A stretch of DNA of 62,113 nt. Source: a virus. Shown here piece after piece: positions 51,263 to 59,008 of the stretch; position 1 is the stretch's first letter; each line of letters opens with the position of its first letter. The stretch is from positions 1 to 62,113 of IMG/VR virus record IMGVR_UViG_3300021962_000103; one strand, given 5' to 3'. Position numbers and translations under genes: made by a program. The notes below the pieces were generated by a model that saw only the letters and a program-made list of their open reading frames with translations, did not search any database and was not told where the DNA came from.

Positions 51263-51801
51263 AATATTTTTTTATTATCATATAATTTTAAATATTTAAA
51301 ATTAGTATTTGTCATCCAAATGTTTAAGGCACACCTAATACCATTTACAACTGGCATTACCCCATGATATATTTTACTACCATCAAACGATATTGATTGT
51401 CCAATTTTTAATTCATACTTTTCAGAATCAGTTTGTTTATGTGTTTCGGATAACATGAATCTCCCATCTGTAAAATTATCATTTAAAACTATAACAGTTG
51501 TCAATTGTGAAGTTGAATCTAAATGTAAATCCAATCTCCTACCTTCATAATATTTAGTTATACTGATGTTGACATCTTTGATTTCAAACTCTTCCAATGG
51601 AAACCATAATTTGAATTTATTATCATCATAGTTTTTTATAAATCTATCAATGATTAATTTGTTAAAATCAACATCTGCTATTCTTTTACAATCCCACACT
51701 TCGGTTGGATTATAATTAAATTTTTTACCAACTCTATCTGCGTATTCAATAATTGAATTACATTCTTCTTTTTCAAAAAAATTATTTATCGAATAATTCA
51801 T
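51259..51801 (-). CDS. 2OG-Fe(II) dioxygenase
   Basis: 180 residues. H93-x-D95, H146 and R156 make up the metal and cosubstrate site; LNDNFTDGRF is the turn after the HxD strand. An N-terminal helical region differs from that of the other copies. It is followed by a gene with another dioxygenase in the same unit. Target unknown. Confidence 0.85.
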   Translation of the reverse strand: MNYSINNFFEKEECNSIIEYADRVGKKFNYNPTEVWDCKRIADVDFNKLIIDRFIKNYDDNKFKLWFPLEEFEIKDVNISITKYYEGRRLDLHLDSTSQLTTVIVLNDNFTDGRFMLSETHKQTDSEKYELKIGQSISFDGSKIYHGVMPVVNGIRCALNIWMTNTNFKYLKLYDNKKIL

Positions 51802-52433
51802 AATATTTTTTTCTCCGTAGTATCAGTTTTAAAATCAACAATTGGTTCGTTTACTTCTAACAAATCATGTAATTTTTTATACACATCATAACAACCAACT
51901 GGGCCGGGATGAAAATCTATCTCCTCACCAACTCCCTCATCCCAATTAGAAGTAGTCTGAATTAAAGTAACGAAGTCTGAAGTGCCTAAATAGAATTGTT
52001 CACTCCAAGTAACAAAGACTGGTTTATATAAATTTAACCATTTTTTTAAATTTTTTATAAAATTTATGTCATTTTGTCTAATACCGTTTACCCAATTATC
52101 ACCCTCAACTAATCTTAACTGGTCTAATTTTTTGGCAAAATGCTTATCCTTAAAAAAATTTGGTGATTTATATGGGTTATCTATAAAAGTAGAATGTCTT
52201 TCACCATAGTATCTTCTAGGTAATCTACCTGCATCTGTAAAATATATAACAATTCTATCACCCTCGATGTAATCACCTAAATTTCCTAACTGAAATAATA
52301 TAGAATAATTATCAGCTCCCAATTTACCGAACTTAATAACTTCATAATGGTTTTCTAAATAATGAGTCCAATGAAATTTAGGTAAGTGCCAATCAACAAA
52401 AGAATCACCAAAACAAAATAATCGAGGTTTCAT
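51798..52433 (-). CDS. SGNH/GDSL-like hydrolase
   Basis: 211 residues from ATG at 52433 (MKPRLFCFGDSFVDW); an upstream ATG at 52490 would run through the small gene at 52447 and is rejected. GDSFVD is block I of SGNH hydrolases, with the Ser nucleophile; GADN (Gly/Asn region) and the C-terminal DFHPGPVGCYDVYKKL carry the Asp/His pair. Members remove acyl groups from sugars or esters. Located between dioxygenases, so it may remove or add an O-acyl mark. Confidence 0.65.
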   Translation of the reverse strand: MKPRLFCFGDSFVDWHLPKFHWTHYLENHYEVIKFGKLGADNYSILFQLGNLGDYIEGDRIVIYFTDAGRLPRRYYGERHSTFIDNPYKSPNFFKDKHFAKKLDQLRLVEGDNWVNGIRQNDINFIKNLKKWLNLYKPVFVTWSEQFYLGTSDFVTLIQTTSNWDEGVGEEIDFHPGPVGCYDVYKKLHDLLEVNEPIVDFKTDTTEKKIL

Positions 52434-52446
52434 AACTACTATTTTT

Positions 52447-52611
52447 TTAATTTTTTTTCCACCACCCAAATTGAAATTTTTTTTCATCAAGATTAGTATG
52501 TGTGGTATCCATATTAAATGGTTCTGCTATAACATGATATTTTTGATTACCAAAAGCATTTGATAATGATATTGTTCCACATCTACCTATCCCCACTAAC
52601 AAAATTTTCAC
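52447..52611 (-). pseudogene. Truncated sulfotransferase-like P-loop gene
   Basis: 54 codons from a GTG at 52611 (overlapping the preceding stop as GTGA) to TAA at 52447-52449. The product starts VKILLVGIGRCGTISLSNAF and goes on with IAEPFN, like the first 40 residues of the sulfotransferase-like protein at 49735 (IGLPRTGSTS, EPFD). The rest of the domain is missing and the end is a Lys-rich run, so it is either a decayed copy or a kept short peptide. An interrupted paralogue is more likely. Confidence 0.65.
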
Positions 52612-53108
52612 AGTAAAGATTGTTTTTTATTAAACATGATAACCAATACTCTTCGTTGTCCTGACTCTACCGATGTCACAGAATGTATGTGTGTATGACC
52701 GTTGAATGAAATATATTGACCTTTTTTTGTTAAATTCATATCAGTATCATCAACTAATAGTTTACCTCCAGTAAATGAATCAGATAGTAGTATTAAAGTT
52801 GTTTGTAACACATAATATGCATCTCTATGTGGTGTTGTGTAATCGCCCGTATCATAAATCAGTTCATAGAAAAAATCTATATCATAATCCGGATTTCCAA
52901 ATTTATTTAATATAAATTTATTAAGTTCACTATCATGTAATCCATAATGTTTCATTGATGATAATATAAGTGCATTATCATCTCTCATTACTGCGTATGG
53001 ATGTTTTTTTTGTAAAGTTTTATATTCAATTTCACTCATTCCCATATTCTTTGAAAGGGAATCATTAATATAATTTAACTCATCTTGTGTTAGAAAATCT
53101 ACAATCAT
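52608..53108 (-). CDS. 2OG-Fe(II) dioxygenase
   Basis: 166 residues. H94-x-D96, H142, and an Arg (152/153) in GQRRVLVIMF; LLSDSFTGGKL is the turn. The family plan is that of prolyl hydroxylase-like enzymes. Follows the 53110 gene with a one-base gap. Substrate unknown. Confidence 0.85.
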   Translation of the reverse strand: MIVDFLTQDELNYINDSLSKNMGMSEIEYKTLQKKHPYAVMRDDNALILSSMKHYGLHDSELNKFILNKFGNPDYDIDFFYELIYDTGDYTTPHRDAYYVLQTTLILLSDSFTGGKLLVDDTDMNLTKKGQYISFNGHTHIHSVTSVESGQRRVLVIMFNKKQSLL

Positions 53109-53109
53109 T

Positions 53110-53700
53110 TTATAATAATGTTTTTTTATTATCGTTATTAAATTTTTTTTCTCGTATCCAAATAACTAAAATATATTTAATACCATCTATAACAGGTAAT
53201 CCTGCATGTTTAGTTCTCCTATTTGGTGTTCTATCTTCATTTAAATTTTTCCAAAATAATAAATCACCAACTCTACCCTTTATTTTAATATTTTCAGAAG
53301 GAAATACAGTTTCACCTCCAATATAATTATCATTTAAATATATAATACTTGTTATTAACCTGTCTCCCATTTGTGGTTGGGGTATATTTTCTATGTTGCC
53401 AAAAAAATCGTGATGGGGTTTATATTGATTGCCCGTTTCATATTTAATAAAAGAAATTGGGGTTTCTTGATTATCAATATCAGTATTTGTTTTAATTGAT
53501 ACTATTTTACGAACTTTTTTTAAAAGAATACTTTCATCATCATAAAGACCAATTTTTGCATCTCTATAATTTATAGTACCAACTATGGTTTCTGCCGTTT
53601 TGAATTTATTAAATTCATCTATTAAATTTTTACACTCTATACTTGTTAGTACGTTTTCTTCAAGTTGGTAAGTAAAAATATCATTTTTTAATAATTTCAT
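53110..53700 (-). CDS. 2OG-Fe(II) dioxygenase (prolyl 4-hydroxylase-like)
   Basis: 196 residues. H96-x-D98 and H165 are in place (KPHHDFFG, RTKHAGLPV), and LNDNYIGGETVFP is the classic P4H turn. The usual cosubstrate Arg is Lys (K175) in DGIKYILVIWIR, as in P4H enzymes. It is the longest copy with the clearest match to prolyl 4-hydroxylases. Hydroxylation of proline in a phage or host protein is a fair working guess. Confidence 0.9.
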   Translation of the reverse strand: MKLLKNDIFTYQLEENVLTSIECKNLIDEFNKFKTAETIVGTINYRDAKIGLYDDESILLKKVRKIVSIKTNTDIDNQETPISFIKYETGNQYKPHHDFFGNIENIPQPQMGDRLITSIIYLNDNYIGGETVFPSENIKIKGRVGDLLFWKNLNEDRTPNRRTKHAGLPVIDGIKYILVIWIREKKFNNDNKKTLL

Positions 53701-53703
53701 AAT

Positions 53704-54198
53704 TCATATAACACTTTTTATTTTAGTTGTATCTTTTTTTAAATCTCTAAATCGTAAAAAAAATAATGCAGAGTATCGTGTACCTTTTGTTATTTTTTTA
53801 ACTTCATGATATTCATTTGATTTGTAATGATAAATCTCTCCCATCGGTTTTGGGTATGGAACATCATTTAAATAAAATTCACCACCCTCATAATCATCAT
53901 TTAATAAAACATTTATGTTATATATAAAATCCTTAGTATGTTTTGTTCCTCCCATATCTATATGTCTAGCAAATACATCGCCGGGGAAATATTTTATAAT
54001 ACCAACTTCAAGATTGATTATATCTATATTTAATTGTGTTTTACAATATTCAATAATCAAGTTTTTAATATCACCATCTTCTAATGCAAGTACAACGGTT
54101 CTATACGATGTTTTAACACCAAATCTTATTCGTTTCCACTCATCTTTAGATTCGGCCAAATTAATCAAATACTCACATTGTTCTTTAGTTAGATTCAT
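53704..54198 (-). CDS. 2OG-Fe(II) dioxygenase
   Basis: 164 residues. H79-x-D81, H131 and R141 (HEVKKITKGTRYSALFFLR). Close in sequence to the gene at 50759-51262, whose last motif is almost the same. The N-terminal KEQCEYLINLAES helix is shared too. Starts four bases inside the preceding gene. Confidence 0.88.
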   Translation of the reverse strand: MNLTKEQCEYLINLAESKDEWKRIRFGVKTSYRTVVLALEDGDIKNLIIEYCKTQLNIDIINLEVGIIKYFPGDVFARHIDMGGTKHTKDFIYNINVLLNDDYEGGEFYLNDVPYPKPMGEIYHYKSNEYHEVKKITKGTRYSALFFLRFRDLKKDTTKIKSVI

Positions 54199-54692
54199 AT
54201 AATTGTTTTATTTAATTTATCATCATCTACAAAATTTGTTATAGAACCATAAATACCAATTCTATTTGGTATTGAACAACTACTTCCTATAAAATTTTCA
54301 GTTTTAAATAGTAATAGGTCACCATCATCTACTGATATTTCATTTATACCGGTTTGTGAATTTATTAAAATTTTACTATTTAAAGATTTTGTAAAAAAAA
54401 TAAATGAATACTTTGATATTAGATTTATATCATTTTTTAATTGTTTGGTAAATTTAATTTCTTCATTATTGTTTTCGGTGAAAGTAAAAATAGTTTTAAC
54501 ATATGTATTGAAATTTTCACCAGTCATTAATTTTAATTCATCTAAAATATTTTCTATTAGATGTGAAAAAATCTTTGATTGAATCATTAATATTCTTTTG
54601 TTAGATTGTATTTTTACATTCTTGACATTTGTATTTATTTCATCCTCTAAAGATATCAAATCAACATTTAATTTTATTATTTTATATAGCAT
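54195..54692 (-). CDS. Degenerate dioxygenase-like protein
   Basis: 165 residues. It has the size, position and end pattern (SFIFFTKSLNSKILI, then GDLLLFKTENFIG and RIGIYGSITNF) of the neighbouring dioxygenases, but no HxD pair or distal His is visible in the expected places. The Arg before IGIYG aligns with the cosubstrate Arg. So the fold may be kept without metal binding, as a pseudoenzyme or scaffold. Less likely, it is unrelated. Similarity is by eye only. Confidence 0.5.
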   Translation of the reverse strand: MLYKIIKLNVDLISLEDEINTNVKNVKIQSNKRILMIQSKIFSHLIENILDELKLMTGENFNTYVKTIFTFTENNNEEIKFTKQLKNDINLISKYSFIFFTKSLNSKILINSQTGINEISVDDGDLLLFKTENFIGSSCSIPNRIGIYGSITNFVDDDKLNKTII

Positions 54693-54694
54693 AA

Positions 54695-55324
54695 TTAGTT
54701 AGTTACATAATCATAAAAATTAATTCTTTTGTTTGTTTCTCTGGTGTGTGTAAAATTATAGTTAATGTTTGTTGTATATACAATTCTATTTGATTTTGCT
54801 TGTAATGTTGGTATTGGCATGTGGGGTAAATCGCCGGGAAAAAATATTATATCATTTTCCTTTGGTGTAAATGAATGAAGTATATCATCTTCTGTTTTAA
54901 AAATCAAATTACCCTCATCATCTTTTAAGTTTGGAGGTATCTGAATATAAAAAACATAGGTCCATTGTGTTTTTAAGATGGTTCTGTTTGATGATTCAAC
55001 CCAATCGTGTGTATGCATCCATTCTATTTTAAATTCGGGAATTTGAACATATATCCAACTTGATGTTACATATGTATTTATGGGTGTGGATAACTTTGAT
55101 TCTAAAAAATTTAAAGATTGGGTATCTACCGATTTAAATTCATCACATTCAATGTGTAATTCAAGTGAATTGGGGTATTCTGATTTTTTACCATGGTACA
55201 ACAACTCGTTTTGTTTTACTCTATTTAAAAAATCATCTTTAGAGTATTTTCTATTATATGTTGTTTTATAGATTGTATATTTTTCAGATAAATTATATTG
55301 TTCGAAATCTCCTAAGCTTTTCAT
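54695..55324 (-). CDS. 2OG-Fe(II) dioxygenase, phage-type
   Basis: 209 residues from ATG at 55324 (MKSLGDFEQYNL); an earlier start at 55357 would overlap the SET gene by 65 bases instead of 32. WMHTHDW (H104, H106, D107) and, later, FFPGDLPHMPIP with H168 and R180 (SNRIVYTTN) match the phage HxH...G...FPxxLxH...R type of oxygenase, a different branch from the five prolyl-type copies. It is larger and more divergent, pointing to a different substrate. Confidence 0.75.
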   Translation of the reverse strand: MKSLGDFEQYNLSEKYTIYKTTYNRKYSKDDFLNRVKQNELLYHGKKSEYPNSLELHIECDEFKSVDTQSLNFLESKLSTPINTYVTSSWIYVQIPEFKIEWMHTHDWVESSNRTILKTQWTYVFYIQIPPNLKDDEGNLIFKTEDDILHSFTPKENDIIFFPGDLPHMPIPTLQAKSNRIVYTTNINYNFTHTRETNKRINFYDYVTN

Positions 55325-55727
55325 ACTTGCCGTATTTTGTAAATAATTCGCTGCCACACTTTATATTTTTTTTAGAGATTAATAAATCTCTATCCATATT
55401 AGGTTCTTCATTCCATGAACAACTATTAACCCAATGTAGGGGATTTTTAAATATCCAATGACAATCCTTGTTAAGAATTATTCTCATTTTCCAACTACCC
55501 ATATGATTATCGAAAGAAAACATATCGTATAAATGATATTGTACATTTTCGTCTAATTGGAAAAAATCATCTTGATTTAAAAAATATTCTCCAGATTCAC
55601 CCTCCCAATTAACAAATAGGGGCTCACCCTCTTTAATTGTTCTTAATGCAAACACACCAACTCCTTGTACTGTACTTGGTGCCAATTTTACATTTACATG
55701 ATTTTTAACATATTCAAATGCTGTCAT
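55293..55727 (-). CDS. SET domain protein
   Basis: 144 residues. LAPSTVQGVGVFALRTIKEG is the start of a SET domain (GxGxFA...I..G), and NSCSWNEEPN plus CGSELFTKYG is its end (NH/NS...N and GExL...YG). SET domains transfer methyl groups from SAM to lysine. The usual Asn-His is Asn-Ser here. It lies in tandem with the SET gene at 55724, overlapping by four bases. The phage SAM synthetase could supply SAM. Confidence 0.75.
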   Translation of the reverse strand: MTAFEYVKNHVNVKLAPSTVQGVGVFALRTIKEGEPLFVNWEGESGEYFLNQDDFFQLDENVQYHLYDMFSFDNHMGSWKMRIILNKDCHWIFKNPLHWVNSCSWNEEPNMDRDLLISKKNIKCGSELFTKYGKYEKLRRFRTI

Positions 55728-56197
55728 ATAAAGTTTTTTGGGTTTGTTTTAAATTGAGAACCATAGTTTGCTAATATTTCTTCACCTTTCTTAATTTTTT
55801 TAATGGCGAAAGCACCTTTGTTTGATAGGGTGTCTACATTAGCTTTACTCAATCCACTATTTAAAAACATTGATGGCCAAACAAATACCCAATGACATCC
55901 TTTAATTAAAGGAAAAAATATTTTACCATATTCAAATCTTAATAATGAAATTTCATTATTTTCATCATGTGAATAAAGTTTATTATCAAAAGTTTCGTAT
56001 ATACTTTTTTCAAGTTCAACCGGTAATGTAAATAATTCTTCTTGTGTTATTGAATATATACCCGTTTCGCCTGTCCAAGGTTCAAAAATAAACGTACCCT
56101 CTTCAATATCTTTTATGGCGAAAAAACCCACACCCGCAACAGAACTGGGTTTGATTATACTAACAACCTTTTGCTGTAGATATTCTATTGGACTCAT
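55724..56197 (-). CDS. SET domain protein
   Basis: 157 residues. IKPSSVAGVGFFAIKDIEEG and the C-terminal FLNSGLSKANVDT with KKGEEILANYG are SET end motifs. Its paralogue is the next gene. A lysine methyltransferase is implied, but the catalytic Tyr is only probable (NYG). First of the two SET genes after the 47-residue peptide gene. Confidence 0.75.
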   Translation of the reverse strand: MSPIEYLQQKVVSIIKPSSVAGVGFFAIKDIEEGTFIFEPWTGETGIYSITQEELFTLPVELEKSIYETFDNKLYSHDENNEISLLRFEYGKIFFPLIKGCHWVFVWPSMFLNSGLSKANVDTLSNKGAFAIKKIKKGEEILANYGSQFKTNPKNFI

Positions 56198-56214
56198 AAG
56201 TGATTATAAAAAAA

Positions 56215-56358
56215 TTAAGAATGTTTAACTTTTATCAACTCCATTAGTTTTGATAATATAGTAAACCCCTTTTCTTTTTTTTCATCACTAATTGGAGAAC
56301 CTTGTCTCAATTTAGCATCAATAATACTTATTGACTTATATTCAGTTGGTTTTATCAT
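56215..56358 (-). CDS. 47-residue peptide gene at the head of the island
   Basis: Read by hand: MIKPTEYKSISIIDAKLRQG, then SPISDEKKEKGFTILSKLM and a basic C-terminus ending KHS. It lies five bases after the Hint-domain gene and 17 before the SET gene. Two helical halves, no Cys and no signal. It could be a substrate or regulator for the modifying enzymes, or just a small phage protein; no evidence decides. Confidence 0.55.
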   Translation of the reverse strand: MIKPTEYKSISIIDAKLRQGSPISDEKKEKGFTILSKLMELIKVKHS

Positions 56359-56363
56359 GGTTC

Positions 56364-58241
56364 TTATAATTTTGGTGTATATAATCTATTATGAACTAAT
56401 ACATTGTTAGCAAAAAAGTTGTGGTTGTTTTCAACATCTTGTAAATTATAAACAACAACTGGTTCGTTGATTTGATTGATGTTAACTATTTTAGAATTAC
56501 CATCAACTAATCTTAAAGTATCACCAATCTCAATCTTATTAACAGGTGTCTCTAAACTATATAATTTATTTGATAATCCATTATCATATGATGACCATCC
56601 TTTATTTTCAACATATAGTGGGTGGTCCAAAGTACATCTTACTATATCACCATTATCCAATTCGTATTCAACAGTTGCATCTACTTTTTTACTAAAAACA
56701 GCATTAACTACATTTGCTTCAACAACTTGGGTTAACATATTAAATGTTAATACCTCATCTCCATTAACAACATCTTCAATGTTTTTCATATCACCATTTG
56801 AAAGAGATATTTGTGTACCTGCAACAAAACAAGGTGAGTTGTGAGTTACGAATGAGTTGATTGGTGTTGAACCTGCAATAATATATGTATCAGTATCTTC
56901 TACATCTATTTCAACCAAACCAAAATCATCTTCATTTATTATTAAGATATCGGAGGTTGTAACTTGTGCCATCGAACCATCATAATCAATTAAATAATCG
57001 GTTGTTGCTTGAACATCTCGAGATTGTTTCCATACAATTGAATCCATTCCACTATCATAAACCAAGAATGATTTATATGTTGATACATACAAAGAATCCT
57101 CATTATTGTTTACGGTCAATCTACATAGTGTTTTATTTTCTAATGGTTTACTGTTTTTATAAATAACGGTTGATGTTGTTAACTCAGAACCAGATGGTAG
57201 TGTGTTTCCTTCTATTTTCCATGTAGGGTAAGTAAAATCATCTTCTGTTAAATCAGTACCACCAATGTAATATGATTTAATATCATCACCTACTGCAAGA
57301 TTACCTATTTCTATTTCAGTATCATCTGCTTTAATTACTAAATGTGTGTTTAATATACCATCAACTCTACCATCGTATTTAATAAAATTAGTTGCAAATT
57401 CATAGTAATGTTTTGCATCAATTCTATTTACATATTGATTATCATTATAAATTGGCTCAGTTGGTAATTCAAAAACAGAGTTTTCTTGAAACTGACCAAC
57501 ATGGATTAAAGATAAATCTGCACCATAAATTATTGAAAATGTTCTTATTGAGGAAACTCTATTATTCGATAGTGTTTCTAAACTTTTATGATATTTCTGA
57601 ATAAGAATATCTTCTCCTGTAACAGAATTAATAAATGAATTCCATCTAGTTTCGGATGTATCTGCTTCAGATTCGGCTCCTATTTTATAAAACCCAATTG
57701 CAGAATGACTTTCATCACTAATATTTTTTACTAAACAATCAGGTAAATTATTTGGATTAAACTCTCGTGTTAGTGTATCGGTAGTTGATAAAGAAGAAGA
57801 GTGATAGAATTCAGTCACCATATCCTCTTGATTATAATCCACAAATAATTGTAAAGTATTTAATGTTCCTTTTGCATATTCACTATCAAAAATAGCAGAT
57901 TCATCATATGCCATTCTTAGGATAAACAAATCATCCGCATCTTCAACAATAGTTGGATATATTCTAGTTACCTGTTCCTTTACTTCATTGAATTCTACAA
58001 TAAAAGGTGCATCGGATACTAAGTATTGTGCTAGTTTATTAACAATTTCCTGATGAATTACTGGTTTATGAATTACAGTAACTTTTGTAATATTATTAAG
58101 CTGTAATACATCTTTGAGATTATCAAAATTTAAATATGTTAAATTGTTTGCAGAAACGGTTGTATCGGTATTAACCTCTAACAATCTTAGATTACCGTTA
58201 TTATCTTCAACAAAATCCGCGGAAAAAAATGTTCCTTTCAT
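56364..58241 (-). CDS. Phage protein with two tandem Hint (intein-like) domains
   Basis: 625 residues. The N-terminal half starts GTFFSADFVEDNNGNLRLLE followed by VNTDT, like the metal-binding strand pair of ATP-grasp enzymes, and is otherwise unassigned. Residues 295-468 form a first Hint fold: the N-terminal nucleophile position is Gly (G295, in GILNTHLVIKADD), GNLAVGDDI follows and the end is FVTHN (H467, N468) then S469. Residues 471-618 form a second: C471 in CFVAGTQISL, a TLDH motif and an end VHN (H617, N618), then only seven residues beginning with Arg. Each lacks one splice residue, so cleavage rather than splicing is expected. First gene of the island, with a late box. Confidence 0.8.
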   Translation of the reverse strand: MKGTFFSADFVEDNNGNLRLLEVNTDTTVSANNLTYLNFDNLKDVLQLNNITKVTVIHKPVIHQEIVNKLAQYLVSDAPFIVEFNEVKEQVTRIYPTIVEDADDLFILRMAYDESAIFDSEYAKGTLNTLQLFVDYNQEDMVTEFYHSSSLSTTDTLTREFNPNNLPDCLVKNISDESHSAIGFYKIGAESEADTSETRWNSFINSVTGEDILIQKYHKSLETLSNNRVSSIRTFSIIYGADLSLIHVGQFQENSVFELPTEPIYNDNQYVNRIDAKHYYEFATNFIKYDGRVDGILNTHLVIKADDTEIEIGNLAVGDDIKSYYIGGTDLTEDDFTYPTWKIEGNTLPSGSELTTSTVIYKNSKPLENKTLCRLTVNNNEDSLYVSTYKSFLVYDSGMDSIVWKQSRDVQATTDYLIDYDGSMAQVTTSDILIINEDDFGLVEIDVEDTDTYIIAGSTPINSFVTHNSPCFVAGTQISLSNGDMKNIEDVVNGDEVLTFNMLTQVVEANVVNAVFSKKVDATVEYELDNGDIVRCTLDHPLYVENKGWSSYDNGLSNKLYSLETPVNKIEIGDTLRLVDGNSKIVNINQINEPVVVYNLQDVENNHNFFANNVLVHNRLYTPKL

Positions 58242-58268
58242 AATATTTTTTCTCTATTTTTATTCTTA

Positions 58269-58276
58269 TATAAATA
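58269..58276 (-). promoter_or_regulatory. Putative late promoter box for the modification island
   Basis: TATTTATA within TTATATTTATATAAG, 28 bases before the ATG at 58241. Follows the end of the PhoH gene by about 30 bases. Confidence 0.75.
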
Positions 58277-58306
58277 TAATAAACTTTAAATAAGTGATGT
58301 ATTTAA

Positions 58307-59008
58307 TCATTTTTTAATAGAACCTGATAAATTTGATGCAACTTCATAAAATTCTTCATACGCATCTAATAGAGTATCCACCACAGGATGTCTATGGTTT
58401 GTAAGTAAAGTATGTGAATCCATATCCTTAATTTTCTTTGCAGCAGATACCAAGAACTTAAATCCACTATCCCCTTTATATTTTAAATCCACTTGTTGTG
58501 TATCCCCACAAACTACCATCTTACTTCTTAATCCCAAACGAGATGTAATCATTTCCATTTGTTCATTGGTACAGTTCTGTGCCTCATCAACAATAATAAA
58601 TGAATCCAAGAAGGTTCTTCCTCTCATGAACGCAAGTGGTACAATCTCTACAATCCCATCTGCCAATATCTTATCTATTTTATCTTTATTATATAGTTGA
58701 TAGAAGTTTGCATAGATTGGTTGCATCCACGGCTCCATCTTTTCTCTTAAATCTCCCGGCAAGAAACCAATCTCTTCTTTTGATACGGTTGGACGAGTAA
58801 TGATTATTTGTTTAACTTCTTTCTTAAATAACATATCCAATGCAGTTTGACAAGCAAGAAGTGTTTTACCGCTGCCCGCTTTACCACTTAGTATTGTAAT
58901 TGCGTTACTTAGAATTTTTTCTTTTGCAACTTTTTGTTCATCATTGAGTTGTAATTGAAACTTGATTGGACCTTTAGGTCTTTTGATTTCTGCAATTTGT
59001 TCAGTCAT
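58307..59008 (-). CDS. phoH: PhoH-like ATPase
   Basis: 233 residues from ATG at 59008 (MTEQIAEIKRP), chosen because it overlaps the previous stop as ATGACTGA; an ATG at 59041 would overlap more. GKAGSGKTLLACQTAL is the Walker A loop and FIIVDEAQN the Walker B, with THxxR-like NHRHPVVD. PhoH is a widely used marker of marine phages and is thought to act as an RNA/DNA helicase-like ATPase, related in some hosts to phosphate stress; role not settled. Confidence 0.92.
   Translation of the reverse strand: MTEQIAEIKRPKGPIKFQLQLNDEQKVAKEKILSNAITILSGKAGSGKTLLACQTALDMLFKKEVKQIIITRPTVSKEEIGFLPGDLREKMEPWMQPIYANFYQLYNKDKIDKILADGIVEIVPLAFMRGRTFLDSFIIVDEAQNCTNEQMEMITSRLGLRSKMVVCGDTQQVDLKYKGDSGFKFLVSAAKKIKDMDSHTLLTNHRHPVVDTLLDAYEEFYEVASNLSGSIKK

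Noticed and set aside
52434-52490. Upstream ATG for the SGNH hydrolase
   Set aside because: It lies within the truncated P-loop gene and adds a Lys-rich stretch unlike the family; ATG at 52433 starts right at the family motif.
47550-56358. The island as a secondary-metabolite (RiPP) cluster
   Set aside because: No convincing precursor, leader peptidase or exporter is visible, and the genes share late control with virion genes; protein or glycan modification fits better.
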